Source: Microbacterium sp. cf046
GTDB taxonomy: Bacteria; Actinomycetota; Actinomycetes; Actinomycetales; Microbacteriaceae
DNA: 64,000 nt
Assembly (NCBI RefSeq): GCF_900114345.1
Contig: NZ_FOZJ01000002.1
Coordinates: forward strand, 1-64,000
Direction of reading: 5' to 3'
Under the pieces are notes generated by a model that saw nothing but the letters and a program-made list of their open reading frames with translations, searched no databases and had not been told where the DNA came from. Below are positions 34,966-46,971 of the stretch, in pieces. The stretch's first letter is position 1. The number at the start of each line of letters is the position of its first letter. The translations under genes and the position numbers were made by a program.

Positions 34966-36318
34966 TCAGTCGAACATGCCGCCCAGCAGGCTCCCGATGA
35001 CCAGGCCACCGAGGATGCCGCCCATCGCGTCGCCGTTGCCGCCGCGTCGCTGACCGCCGTCGCCGCCGTAGCCCCAGCCGCCGGGGCCGCCGGGGGGCCG
35101 TGACTGGTCGATGTCCCGCTGCGCGAGCTGCAGCCCCTCGCTCGCGAGATAGGCGACGCGCCGCGACATCGCCAGCGCCTCCTCGCGGTGGTCCTCGTCG
35201 ATGCTCGTCGCCGCCGCGGCGGACGCACCGAGGTAGCGGTCGAGGTCGACGCGGATGCGCTCGGCTTCGGCCACGCGGGTGCGTGCGTCTGCGCCGATCC
35301 AGCCGCGGTGGCCGGCGATCACGTCTTTGGCGACGGCAAGCTGACGGTCGGCGTCGTCGATCGAGTGGCGCACGTGCTCCAGCGGCGGGATCTGGCGCGC
35401 GGCCCTCTCCCGGGCGGTGGCGATCGCGGCATCCAGTGCGGTGTTCGCGGTGCGCAGGCGGGTGAGATCGGCGAACGGATCGGTCTTCGCGCCGGCGGGC
35501 GGCAGCAGCACGAGCGCCTGCTCCAGTGCGGTCACGGCGGTGGCGACCGCGGGCACCGCGGGGGCGTCGCGGGCCTCGATCAGGTCGCCGCGCGAGTCCT
35601 CGACGACGGCGGCGAGCGTCGACTCGGCCCGCAGGGCTTCGATCTCGTACGTCTCGACGGCGTCGATCAAGGCAGCGGCGCGACGGCCGGCCTCGATGGC
35701 CGTCTCCAACGCCAGGTTCGCCTGCTCGCGCTGACCGGCCTCGCGCCGGCGCGTCGCGATCCCGGCGCTGTGCTCCGCGAACTTCAGCAGCTGCTCGGCC
35801 TCGTCGGCGTTCTCGGCGATCTGGGCGAGCGCCGCGACGGAGTACCGCTGCGTCAGCCGCTCGATGGTGTCGCGCGTCTGGGGCAGACGCGCGCGCTGAC
35901 GCACGGCGTCCTCCTCGATCCCGGCGAGGATCTCGGGCGCCCGCCGCGCCTTCGCGATCGGCTCCGCGAGCGCGGCGGTGCGATCGTCCAGCAGCTCCTC
36001 GGCCCATTCGCTCAGCTGGATGATGCGCGCATTCCGGGTGCGCAGCTCCTCGGCAGTGTCGGGGATCTCGTCGAAGTTGAGCTGATTCAGGTGGAACGCC
36101 TCGCGCAGGTGCCGGCGCACTGCGGCGAGCGCATCGCGCAGCTCCGTGGTCGGTCCCACCCCGAGCTCGAGCTCGGCGAAGTCGAGCTCATCGGCCGTCA
36201 CCCGGATGCGCTCGTCCGCGGCGACCAGCGCCTGGCCGGCACGCCGCGCCAGGTCGGCGTCCTGAGCCTCCAGAGCTTCCTGCTCCTCGCGCTTGCGTTT
36301 ACCCCAGAATCCAGCCAT
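34966..36318 (-). CDS. coiled-coil protein with glycine-rich C-terminus
   Basis: 450 residues, not confidently assigned. The start has a leaderless TAGGAT box six bases upstream. Residues 1-390 are almost entirely helical with heptad-like Ala/Glu/Arg/Leu patterns, and the C-terminus is glycine-rich (GGPGGWGYGGDGG) ending in GGILGGLVIGSLLGGMFD. It resembles the C-terminal part of actinobacterial TPM-domain proteins but lacks the TPM domain and any signal peptide; the N-terminus begins MAGFWGKRKREE. It may be a cytosolic scaffold or phage-shock-like protein. It converges on hpf. Confidence 0.65.
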   Translation of the reverse strand: MAGFWGKRKREEQEALEAQDADLARRAGQALVAADERIRVTADELDFAELELGVGPTTELRDALAAVRRHLREAFHLNQLNFDEIPDTAEELRTRNARIIQLSEWAEELLDDRTAALAEPIAKARRAPEILAGIEEDAVRQRARLPQTRDTIERLTQRYSVAALAQIAENADEAEQLLKFAEHSAGIATRRREAGQREQANLALETAIEAGRRAAALIDAVETYEIEALRAESTLAAVVEDSRGDLIEARDAPAVPAVATAVTALEQALVLLPPAGAKTDPFADLTRLRTANTALDAAIATARERAARQIPPLEHVRHSIDDADRQLAVAKDVIAGHRGWIGADARTRVAEAERIRVDLDRYLGASAAAATSIDEDHREEALAMSRRVAYLASEGLQLAQRDIDQSRPPGGPGGWGYGGDGGQRRGGNGDAMGGILGGLVIGSLLGGMFD

Positions 36319-36324
36319 GCCTCG

Positions 36325-36330
36325 ATCCTA
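36325..36330 (-). promoter_or_regulatory. TAGGAT -10 box, leaderless coiled-coil gene
   Basis: TAGGAT on the minus strand ends six bases before the ATG at 36318. The rest of the 145-base gap to deaD holds only GC-rich short inverted repeats. Confidence 0.5.
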
Positions 36331-36463
36331 GGTTCGCTTTCCTGGGCGGACGCTCGGGTTCGCGGCGGGCGGAGCGTTCGCGCGTCACGCGCGCGGTTCC
36401 ACCTGCTGCGGGTGCGGCGCGCGTGCAGCGCGCTCGGTGCGCCGACGGCCGGTCGTGAGGGCG

Positions 36464-38230
36464 TCAGCCCTTGTGGCGGGGCTTGCGCGGCGGGCGCTCA
36501 TCGCCGCCGGCACGGCGGCCGGGGGCGCCGGTGTCCAGTCGGAGCTCGATGAGCCTGCCCGAGATGCGTGTGTCGGCGAGCCGTTCGAGCGTCTCGCGGG
36601 GCAGGTCGGCGGGCAGCTCCACCAGGGAGAAGTCCGGGCGGATCTGGATCGCTCCGAAGTCGCCGCGGCTGAGTCCGCCCTCATTGGCGAGGGCCCCGAC
36701 GATCTGGCGGGGCTCGACGCGGTGGCGCTTGCCGACCGCGATGCGGTACGTCGCGAACCGGCCGCCGCTCGGTCGCTGGCGGCGCTCCGGGCGGTCGTCC
36801 CGATCGAACCGCCCGGGCCGGTCGCCTCGGTCGCCGCGGTCGTCGAAGCCGCGGCGCTGCTGCTCCGGCTCCGGCTCGAGCAGCAGCGGGGACTCGCCCT
36901 GTGCGACGACCGCGAGGGCCGCTGCCACATCCACCTCGGGCACGTCGTGGTTGCGGACGTAGTGTGCGATCACGTCGCGGAACCCGTCGATGCGCTCGGA
37001 CTGGGCCAGCGCCGCGGTGATCCGGTCGTCGAATCTCGCGAGCCGCGTGACGTTCACGTCGTCGGCGGTCGGCAGCTGCATCTGGGTGAGGGGCTGACGG
37101 GTGGCCCGCTCGATCGCGTTCACGAGTCCGCGCTCTCGCGGCGTGACGAAGCTGATCGCGTCGCCGGAACGGCCCGCGCGACCGGTTCGTCCGATGCGGT
37201 GGACGTAGGACTCGGTGTCGGTCGGGATGTCGAAGTTGACGACGTGCGAGATCCGCTCGACGTCCAGGCCCCGAGCGGCGACGTCCGTCGCCACCAGGAT
37301 GTCGAGCTTGCCCGACTTCAGCTGGTTGACCGTGCGCTCGCGCTGGACCTGCGCGACATCGCCGTTGATGGCGGCGGCGGAATAGCCGCGGGCGCGCAGC
37401 TTCTCCGCGATCTCCTCGGTGACGCTCTTGGTGCGGACGAACACGATCATCCCCTCGAAGTTCTCGACTTCGAGGATGCGGGTGAGTGCGTCGATCTTCT
37501 GGGGGTAGGACACGATCAGGTATCGCTGCGCGATCGTCGCAGAGGTCGTCGTCTTGGTCTTGACCGTGATCTCTTCCGGATCATGCAGGTACTGCTGCGA
37601 CATCCGGCGGATGGCGGCGGGCATCGTCGCCGAGAAGAGCGCGACCTGCTTGGTCGAGGGCGTGTCGGCCAGGATCGTCTCGACGTCCTCGGCGAAGCCC
37701 ATCTTCAGCATCTCGTCCGCCTCGTCGAGCACGAGGTACTTGAGCTCGGACAGGTCCAGGGTGCCCTTCTCGAGGTGGTCCATGATGCGACCGGGCGTGC
37801 CGACCACGATGTGCACGCCGCGGCGCAGCGCGGACAGCTGCACGCCGTATCCCTGCCCGCCGTACACGGGCAGGATGTGCACGCCGCGCACGTGGGCCGC
37901 GTACTTCTCGAACGCCTCGCACACCTGGAGGGCGAGTTCGCGCGTGGGCGCGAGCACGAGGGCCTGGGGCGTCTTCTGCGACACGTCCAGCCGGTCCAGG
38001 ATCGGCAGGGCGAACGCCGCCGTCTTCCCGGTGCCGGTCTGCGCGAGGCCCACGACATCGCGTCCTGCAAGCAGCGTGGGGATCGTCGCCGCCTGGATCG
38101 CCGAGGGAGTCTCGTAGCCGACGTCGCTCAGCGCCTTGAGCACCGCGTCGCCCAATCCGAGATCGGAGAACGTCATCGAGGCGGGCTCGGCAGGAGCCTC
38201 GGCCTCGACGGGAGCATCAGCGGAGGTCAC
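36464..38230 (-). CDS. deaD: DEAD-box ATP-dependent RNA helicase
   Basis: 588 residues from a GTG at 38230. Helicase motifs in order: Q-motif FSDLGLGDAVLKAL, AQTGTGKT, PTRELA, TPGRIMDH, DEAD, SAT, and HRIGRTGRAGR. The C-terminus has an Arg/Asp-rich linker and a DbpA-like RNA-binding domain (ATYRIAVGKRHRVEPRQIVGALANEGGL), as in DeaD/CsdA. These unwind structured RNA during cold growth and ribosome assembly. A TACCCT box five bases before the start suggests a leaderless mRNA. Confidence 0.93.
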   Translation of the reverse strand: MTSADAPVEAEAPAEPASMTFSDLGLGDAVLKALSDVGYETPSAIQAATIPTLLAGRDVVGLAQTGTGKTAAFALPILDRLDVSQKTPQALVLAPTRELALQVCEAFEKYAAHVRGVHILPVYGGQGYGVQLSALRRGVHIVVGTPGRIMDHLEKGTLDLSELKYLVLDEADEMLKMGFAEDVETILADTPSTKQVALFSATMPAAIRRMSQQYLHDPEEITVKTKTTTSATIAQRYLIVSYPQKIDALTRILEVENFEGMIVFVRTKSVTEEIAEKLRARGYSAAAINGDVAQVQRERTVNQLKSGKLDILVATDVAARGLDVERISHVVNFDIPTDTESYVHRIGRTGRAGRSGDAISFVTPRERGLVNAIERATRQPLTQMQLPTADDVNVTRLARFDDRITAALAQSERIDGFRDVIAHYVRNHDVPEVDVAAALAVVAQGESPLLLEPEPEQQRRGFDDRGDRGDRPGRFDRDDRPERRQRPSGGRFATYRIAVGKRHRVEPRQIVGALANEGGLSRGDFGAIQIRPDFSLVELPADLPRETLERLADTRISGRLIELRLDTGAPGRRAGGDERPPRKPRHKG

Positions 38231-38235
38231 GCTTC

Positions 38236-38241
38236 AGGGTA
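38236..38241 (-). promoter_or_regulatory. TACCCT -10 box, leaderless deaD
   Basis: TACCCT on the minus strand lies five bases before the deaD GTG. Confidence 0.4.
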
Positions 38242-38300
38242 GTGCGTGGCGGTCACAAGGCGACAGGAAGCCATGCGCCGCCGGCAGTCGGGCCACCCCC

Positions 38301-38900
38301 TCACCCGACCGCCGTGACCTCCTTCGCGGGGCGCCCGCGCTTGGGTCGCTCGGTCGCCAGCTCCAGCGCCATGGCATGGGCCGGATACCGCCGCAGCCGA
38401 TCTTCGGTGCGGTCGAGCCACCGCAGCTCCGCCTCGGCGTGCACGAGCATCGCATCGACCACGAGCGCGCGCGCCAGGCTCTCCGGGCCGTCGACGTGCA
38501 CCGCTGCCGCCGCCTCGCTCAGCGCTTCGCGATGCGCGAGCGAGACCGCGCGCTGCGTTCCGATGACCTCGGCGACGTCGACGCCCGGCAGTGTCGCGGC
38601 GACCGACAGCTTGATCGCGAGCTCGTCCCGGGCGGCAGTTCCCCGATCGACCGGGGCGGCGAGCCACGCGGCGACCTCGAGGGACCCGGCATCCGTGATC
38701 TCGTAATAGACGTGCCCCTGCGCATCCGTCTCGCTCTTCGCGATGAGCCCGTCGCGCTCCAGCCGGTCCAGCGTGTTGTAGATCTGACCGACGTTCAGCG
38801 GCCACGTCGAACCGGTCCGCCGATCGAACTCAGCGCGCAGCTGATAGCCGTAGCACGGCCCCTGGCCGAGGATCGCCAGCAGGCTCTGTCGCACCGTCAT
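38301..38900 (-). CDS. PadR family transcriptional regulator
   Basis: 199 residues from the ATG at 38900 (GGGAG seven bases upstream). The winged-helix domain has the PadR signature: SLLAILGQGPCYGYQLRAEF, NVGQIYNTLDRLERDGLI and YYEITDAG, with a C-terminal dimerisation helix bundle (residues 100-185). It is divergent from secA across 232 bases that contain no other gene. Its target is unknown; an efflux or membrane gene typically controlled by PadR is not adjacent. The tail GRPAKEV is basic and may contact DNA. Confidence 0.9.
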   Translation of the reverse strand: MTVRQSLLAILGQGPCYGYQLRAEFDRRTGSTWPLNVGQIYNTLDRLERDGLIAKSETDAQGHVYYEITDAGSLEVAAWLAAPVDRGTAARDELAIKLSVAATLPGVDVAEVIGTQRAVSLAHREALSEAAAAVHVDGPESLARALVVDAMLVHAEAELRWLDRTEDRLRRYPAHAMALELATERPKRGRPAKEVTAVG

Positions 38901-39132
38901 GTCGGGTCTCCCGCCTTCCGGGTGCATGTCGGGTATGCAGTTCCCGAGTCTAAGGAGCCGGAGCGGACGCCGCGGGACGCGCGGGGCGGGCGTGTCGGAC
39001 CCTCGTCCGTGCGCGGGCCACCCAGCCCACTCCAAGGTCACAGCCCGGTAACATGACCAGGTATGCCTGTGCGCTCGGCGCCGGGCGGCATCGGCGCCGA
39101 TCGCGCCGCACCCAGACAGATGGAGATCCTTC

Positions 39133-41943
<2,811 letters not shown>

Positions 41944-41968
41944 CGCACCGGGCCGGGGGTTCCTCCGG

Positions 41969-42427
41969 TCAGCGCGTGCCCCAGTCGTAGGACTGCTTGC
42001 GCAGGCCGAGGTAGACGAACGTCTCCGACGAGATGACGCCGGGCAGCGACCTGATCCTGCTGTTCAGCAGCTCGACCAGGTCGTCGTCCGACTCGCAGAC
42101 GACCTCGGCGAGGATGTCGAAGCTGCCCGCGGTCATGACCAGGTAGTCGACGGCCGCGATCTTCTCGAGTTCCGCGGCAACCTCTCGCGCGTCGCCCGAG
42201 ACACGGAGGCCGATCATGGCCTGCCGATGGAATCCGAGCTGCATCGGATCGGTGACGGCGACGACTTGCATCGCTCCGCTCTCGGTGAGACGCTGCACGC
42301 GCTGGCGCACCGCCGCTTCGCTGAGGCCGACGGCGCGTCCGATCTCGGCGTACGAGCGACGGCCGTCTTCTTGCAACTGCTCGATGATCCGCTTGGAGAG
42401 CGCATCGATGGCACCGGGGAGGGACAT
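41969..42427 (-). CDS. Lrp/AsnC family transcriptional regulator
   Basis: 152 residues from the ATG at 42427 (AGGA seven bases upstream). An N-terminal HTH (DALSKRIIEQLQEDGRRSYAEIGRAVGLSEAAVRQRVQRL) leads to a RAM/AsnC ligand domain ending LPGVISSETFVYLGLRKQSYDWG. It is divergent from the polyamine transporter operon and probably controls it and itself; the 201-base gap holds the most AT-rich bases of the area (AAAGTTTTGTTTC near 42515-42530), a natural Lrp-binding place. The effector is unknown. Confidence 0.9.
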   Translation of the reverse strand: MSLPGAIDALSKRIIEQLQEDGRRSYAEIGRAVGLSEAAVRQRVQRLTESGAMQVVAVTDPMQLGFHRQAMIGLRVSGDAREVAAELEKIAAVDYLVMTAGSFDILAEVVCESDDDLVELLNSRIRSLPGVISSETFVYLGLRKQSYDWGTR

Positions 42428-42628
42428 GCTGAGATCCTGGCATCGAGATGGCACTCCGGCCAAACATCGCACGACGGAAATCGCAGGAAGTGCCGCGTCG
42501 GGCCACCGATTCATGTGAAAGTTTTGTTTCGATGTGCGGATTCCGTCGTCGTTCGTGCTATCGATCTGGCAGGATCAGTTCACCCGTTGTCGCGCGAGCG
42601 ATGTTCCGCATCTCTTGAGGAGTGCTCC

Positions 42629-43861
42629 ATGCCCCGTGGACCCCTGCCCGAAGACCCCGCAGTCCGTGCCCTCATCGCACAGGCCCGCGCAGCCCAGATC
42701 AGCCGTCGCGGCCTGATCGGCGGCGCCGGGGCGCTGTCGCTCGCGGCGTTCCTGGCCGCATGTTCCGGCCGCGTGGGCGGCGCCGGACCGGCGGCGTCGG
42801 CCAGTGCCGGCGAAGACCTGTCGGCATCGCAGAAGAGCCTGACGTGGGCGAACTGGTCGTTCTACCTCGACGAGGACGACGACGGAAACCACCCCACGCT
42901 CGAGGCGTTCATGGCGGCCACCGGCCTGAGCGTCAAGTACGACGTCGCGATCGACGACAACAACACCTACTTCGCCAAGGTGCGCGACCAGCTCGAACTC
43001 GGTCAGGACATCGGCGCCGACACCGTGTGCCTCACCGACTGGATGGCCTCGATCTGGATCCAGTCCGGCTACACGCAGGCCTTCGACCAGGCGAACATGC
43101 CCAACGCCGTGGCGAACCTCAACCCGAGCCTGAAGAACCCCGACTTCGACCCCGGCCGCGCCAACTCGCTGCCGTGGCAGTCCGGCTTCGCCGGCATCGC
43201 GTGGAACAAGGAGAAGCTGCCCAACGGGCTGCAGAGCGTCGACGACCTCTGGAACCCCGATCTGAACGGCCGGGTCGGCGTGCTCAGCGAGATGCGCGAC
43301 ACGATGGGACTGATCATGCTGAGCCAGGGCGTCGACATCTCGGGCTCGAGCTGGGGCGACACGGAGTACCAGAACGCGCTCGATGTGTTCGCCGAGCAGG
43401 TGGCGAACGGTCAGATCCGCAACATCAAGGGCAACTCCTACGCGGACGACCTCAAGAACGAGGACACCCTCGCGGCCATCGTGTGGTCGGGCGACATCAC
43501 GGCGATCAACTACGAGGTGGGCGACAAATTCGGCTTCGCGCTGCCCGACTCGGGCGGCACGCTGTGGAGTGACAATTTCATGATCCCGATCGGCTCGCAG
43601 CAGAAGACCAACGTCGAGAAGCTGATCGACTACTACTACGACCCCGCTGTCGCCGCGGAGGTGGCTGCGTGGGTGAACTACATCACGCCGGTCGCCGGTG
43701 CGCAGGATGCGATGGCCGACATCGACGAGAGCCTCGTGGAGAACCAGCTGATCTTCCCCAACGAGGAGACGCTCGCGAACGCGCACATCTTCCGCACGCT
43801 CACGAACGAGGAGCAGTTGAAGTACAACTCGGACTTCGAGGCCGTCGGCCTCGGCGCCTGA
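42629..43861 (+). CDS. spermidine/putrescine-type substrate-binding lipoprotein
   Basis: 410 residues from the ATG at 42629, with GAGGAG seven bases upstream. The N-terminus combines a twin-arginine motif (SRRGLIGG, Arg26-Arg27) with a lipobox LAAC (Cys45), suggesting Tat export and lipid anchoring. The mature part follows the PotD/PotF fold: ANWSFYLDEDD opening, YDVAIDDNNTYFAKV, TDWMASIWIQ and WSGDITAINYEV. It captures an extracellular polyamine or similar cation for the permease encoded downstream. Confidence 0.9.
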   Translation: MPRGPLPEDPAVRALIAQARAAQISRRGLIGGAGALSLAAFLAACSGRVGGAGPAASASAGEDLSASQKSLTWANWSFYLDEDDDGNHPTLEAFMAATGLSVKYDVAIDDNNTYFAKVRDQLELGQDIGADTVCLTDWMASIWIQSGYTQAFDQANMPNAVANLNPSLKNPDFDPGRANSLPWQSGFAGIAWNKEKLPNGLQSVDDLWNPDLNGRVGVLSEMRDTMGLIMLSQGVDISGSSWGDTEYQNALDVFAEQVANGQIRNIKGNSYADDLKNEDTLAAIVWSGDITAINYEVGDKFGFALPDSGGTLWSDNFMIPIGSQQKTNVEKLIDYYYDPAVAAEVAAWVNYITPVAGAQDAMADIDESLVENQLIFPNEETLANAHIFRTLTNEEQLKYNSDFEAVGLGA

Positions 43862-43863
43862 TC

Positions 43864-45027
43864 ATGGCAGCGGGAGAATTCGCCGAGTCCGGCGCCGATC
43901 TTCAGCTCGAGGGAATCCGCAAGACCTTCCCCGGATTCACGGCGATCGAAGAGCTCGATCTCCTCATCCCGGCCGGGTCGTTCTTCGCGCTGCTCGGCCC
44001 GTCGGGATGCGGCAAGACGACCACGCTGCGCCTCGTCGCCGGGCTCGAGGATCCGACCGCGGGTCGCATCCTGATCGGCGGGCAGGACGTGACGTCCGTG
44101 AAGCCGCACAAGCGGCCGGTCAACACCGTGTTCCAGAGCTACGCGCTCTTCCCGCACATGTCGGTCATCGAGAACGTGGAGTTCGGCCTGAAGCGTCGAC
44201 GGGTGGCGGATGCGGCGACGAAGGCGCACGAGGCGCTCCGCCTGGTCGAGCTCGACCACGTCGCAGCCCGCCGGCCGAGCCAGCTCTCCGGTGGCCAGCA
44301 GCAGCGCGTCGCGCTCGCGCGGGCGATCGTGAACCGTCCGGCGCTGCTGCTGCTCGACGAGCCGCTCGGCGCCCTCGACCTCAAGCTGCGACGCCAGATG
44401 CAGCTCGAGCTCAAGTCGATCCAGGCCGAGGTGGGCCTGACCTTCCTCCACGTCACCCACGACCAGGAGGAGGCCATGACCATGGCCGACACCGTCGCGG
44501 TGATGAACCACGGGCGCATCGAGCAGCTCGGCTCGCCGCAGGAGCTCTACGAGCTTCCGAAGACGGGGTTCGTCGCGAGCTTCCTCGGCCAGTCCAACCT
44601 GTTCCCCGCCACCGTCGAATCGGCTGCGGGCGGCATGATCACGGCGCGCACAGCCGGCGGCGTCGTGGCCATGCCGCAGGAGCGGGCGGTCGTCTCGACC
44701 GGAGCGATCACAGTCGGCATCCGTCCGGAGAAGCTCCGCCTCCTGAGCGAGGAACCGCCTCGCGACGGGCTCGAGAACGTCCTCGGCCCCGGCCGGATCG
44801 TCGACGTGTCGTTCGCAGGCGCGAGCACCCAGTACATCCTCGAGATCCCCGGCCTCGGCGAGGTCACGGTGTTCGAGCAGAACATGGTGTTCGGCTCGGT
44901 CTTCACGCCGGGCTCGGAGGTGTGGGTCGCGTGGCGCCGCGAGCACACGTTCGGGCTGGATGCCGCCGCACGCGTCGAAGCCGCCGAGGCGGTCGCCGCC
45001 GCCGACCCGGACGGCGAGGCCGCCTGA
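43864..45027 (+). CDS. potA: polyamine-type ABC transporter ATP-binding protein
   Basis: 387 residues. Walker [14 protein letters not shown]-loop [12 protein letters not shown], signature [14 protein letters not shown], Walker [13 protein letters not shown], and a His-loop [14 protein letters not shown], followed by the TOBE regulatory domain with IGIRPEKL-type sequence ([11 protein letters not shown]). Starts two bases after the binding protein stop and ends one base before the permease ATG. It energises import. Confidence 0.94.
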   Translation: MAAGEFAESGADLQLEGIRKTFPGFTAIEELDLLIPAGSFFALLGPSGCGKTTTLRLVAGLEDPTAGRILIGGQDVTSVKPHKRPVNTVFQSYALFPHMSVIENVEFGLKRRRVADAATKAHEALRLVELDHVAARRPSQLSGGQQQRVALARAIVNRPALLLLDEPLGALDLKLRRQMQLELKSIQAEVGLTFLHVTHDQEEAMTMADTVAVMNHGRIEQLGSPQELYELPKTGFVASFLGQSNLFPATVESAAGGMITARTAGGVVAMPQERAVVSTGAITVGIRPEKLRLLSEEPPRDGLENVLGPGRIVDVSFAGASTQYILEIPGLGEVTVFEQNMVFGSVFTPGSEVWVAWRREHTFGLDAAARVEAAEAVAAADPDGEAA

Positions 45028-45028
45028 G

Positions 45029-45946
45029 ATGGCGATCTCGGCGCTCGTTCCCGCGGGCACCCAGGCCGTACGCGAGCCCGAGCGCCGCCGCGGCGGGCTG
45101 ATCGCCCTCGCACTCCTGGTGCCCGGCCTGGCCTACCTGGCGCTGTTCTTTCTCGTCCCCTTCGTCTCGCTGCTGATCACCTCGTTCGGCATCAACGACA
45201 CGGAGACGTACGGCGGCTACTACTACGCGTTCTACTGGCAGAACTACGTCGACGTGATCGCGCTGTACTGGCCGCAGTTCCTCCGGTCGTTCTGGTACGC
45301 GCTGCTGGCGACAGTGTTCGCGCTGCTCATCAGCTACCCGATCGCGTACTTCATCGGCGTCACGATCCGCGAGCGCAAGATGCTGCGCAATCTACTCCTG
45401 GTCCTGGTCATCGCCCCGTTCTTCATCTCCTTCCTGCTGCGCACCCTGGCGTGGAAGCAGATCCTCTCCGACGAGGGTCCGGTTGTCGGGCTGCTGCAGT
45501 TCGTCGGGCTGATGGGCCCGCAGGATCACATCACCGGCACCGGCTTCGCGGTGGTGTTCGGACTCACCTACAACTTCATCCCCTTCATGACGCTCCCGCT
45601 GTTCGCCTCCCTCGACCGGCTGGACAAGCGCCTCATCGAGGCGGGCAACGACCTGTACGCGAGCAACGCCAGCACGTTCTGGAAGGTCACGTTTCCGCTG
45701 TCGCTGCCTGGAGTCATCTCGGGCACGCTGCTGACCTTCATTCCCGCCGCCGGTGACTATGTCAACGCGAGCCAGGCATTCCTCGGCGGTCCGGGCACCG
45801 CCATGATCGGCAACGTCATCCAGTCGAAGTTCCTCATCACGGTGAACTATCCGCAGGCCGCGGCGCTGTCGATCCTGCTCATGGCGGTCATCGTGGTGAT
45901 CGTCGGCTTCTATGTCCGCCGCGCCGGAACGGACGACCTCCTGTGA
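45029..45946 (+). CDS. potB: ABC transporter permease, PotB type
   Basis: 305 residues with six membrane segments. The EAA loop is seen in AGNDLYASNASTFWKVTFPLSLPGVISG, which contacts the ATPase. A YYFAFYW-like aromatic segment precedes the second membrane helix. Its stop overlaps the next permease start (GTGA), so both are made together. Confidence 0.92.
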   Translation: MAISALVPAGTQAVREPERRRGGLIALALLVPGLAYLALFFLVPFVSLLITSFGINDTETYGGYYYAFYWQNYVDVIALYWPQFLRSFWYALLATVFALLISYPIAYFIGVTIRERKMLRNLLLVLVIAPFFISFLLRTLAWKQILSDEGPVVGLLQFVGLMGPQDHITGTGFAVVFGLTYNFIPFMTLPLFASLDRLDKRLIEAGNDLYASNASTFWKVTFPLSLPGVISGTLLTFIPAAGDYVNASQAFLGGPGTAMIGNVIQSKFLITVNYPQAAALSILLMAVIVVIVGFYVRRAGTDDLL

Positions 45947-46824
45947 CCACTCTCGAAGAGGGCATCGTGGACGCCCGCCGGGCGACACTCCCGCCCCGCA
46001 CCGCGAAGGCAGAGCGTCGACGCATGTCGCTGGGCACGTGGCTGCTGCCCACCTATGTGACGATCGCGTTCCTGATCCTGCTGATCCCGATCGTGTACAC
46101 GTTCGCGTTCTCGTTCAACGACGCGAACCGCTCCAACATCTCGTGGAACGGCTTCACGCTCGAGAACTGGCTCACCGTGTGCTCGCAGCCCGAGGTCTGC
46201 GTCGCATTCGGGAACAGCCTGCTCGTGGGCGGCATCGCGACGATCATCGCGACGACGCTCGGCACGATGATCGCCCTCGCCCTAGTGCGCTACCGGTTCC
46301 GCGCGCGCAGCGCGATCAGCCTGCTGCTGTTCCTGCCGATGGCGACCCCCGAGGTGGTGATCGGCGCGGGGCTCGCCTCGCAGTTCCTCACGATCGGCGT
46401 GGCCAAGGGGCTCGGCACGATCATCATCGCGCACACGATGTTCTGCCTGAGCTTCGTCGTGGTGACGGTGCGCGCGCGTGTGCTGTCGCTGGATCCGTCC
46501 CTCGAGGAGGCCGGCCGAGATCTGTACGGATCGCCGCGGGCGGTCTTCTGGCGGATCACGTTCCCGCTGCTGCTTCCCGGGATCATCGCGGCGGCGCTGC
46601 TGTCGTTCAGCCTGAGCTTCGACGACTTCATCATCACCTACTTCACCTCCGGCACGGTGCAGACCTTCCCTGTCTACATCTACGTGGCGGCCCAGCGCGG
46701 CATCCCGCCGCAAGCGAACGTGATCGCATCGGCCGTCTTCCTGATCGCGATCGCCGCGACCCTGATCTTCCAGGTCGCCTCGGCGCGCCGGGCGCGCCGG
46801 GCGACCCGGCTGCGGCGACGCTGA
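45943..46824 (+). CDS. potC: ABC transporter permease, PotC type
   Basis: 293 residues, six membrane segments after a basic N-terminus. EAA loop AGRDLYGSPRAVFWRITFPLLLPGI; SLSFDDFIITYFTSG is a PotC signature. It completes a four-gene polyamine-type importer (binding protein, ATPase, two permeases) with no catabolic gene attached. A stem after the stop lies within the repeat at 46871-46904. Confidence 0.92.
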   Translation: MTTLEEGIVDARRATLPPRTAKAERRRMSLGTWLLPTYVTIAFLILLIPIVYTFAFSFNDANRSNISWNGFTLENWLTVCSQPEVCVAFGNSLLVGGIATIIATTLGTMIALALVRYRFRARSAISLLLFLPMATPEVVIGAGLASQFLTIGVAKGLGTIIIAHTMFCLSFVVVTVRARVLSLDPSLEEAGRDLYGSPRAVFWRITFPLLLPGIIAAALLSFSLSFDDFIITYFTSGTVQTFPVYIYVAAQRGIPPQANVIASAVFLIAIAATLIFQVASARRARRATRLRRR

Positions 46825-46870
46825 GTTCCGGTCCCTCAGCGGGCCAATCCGGCGAAGCTGGCATGTGCCG

Positions 46871-46904
46871 ACGTCTCGATACGCCCGCTTTGCGGGCTCC
46901 TCGG
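46871..46904. repeat. REP-like intergenic element, copy 2
   Basis: TCTCGATACGC is followed by GCCCGC-TTT-GCGGGC (46883-46897), a 6-bp stem, and TCCTCG. It shares layout and the first 11 bases with the copy at 24711-24746. It lies between potC and alaT and could serve as the potC terminator. Confidence 0.6.
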
Positions 46905-46959
46905 CCCTGCCCCGCCGCGCTTCGAGCGGCTGGGGCGCTTCGATCCACGCCGCGGCAAC

Positions 46960-46965
46960 TATCCT
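46960..46965 (+). promoter_or_regulatory. TATCCT -10 box, leaderless alaT
   Basis: TATCCT ends six bases before the ATG at 46972 and no ribosome site lies between. Confidence 0.5.
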
Positions 46966-46971
46966 GATCCG

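Noticed and set aside
42500..42540. Defined Lrp operator in the AT-rich gap before the pot operon
   Set aside because: The gap is AT-rich but no symmetric repeat convincing enough for an operator call was seen.
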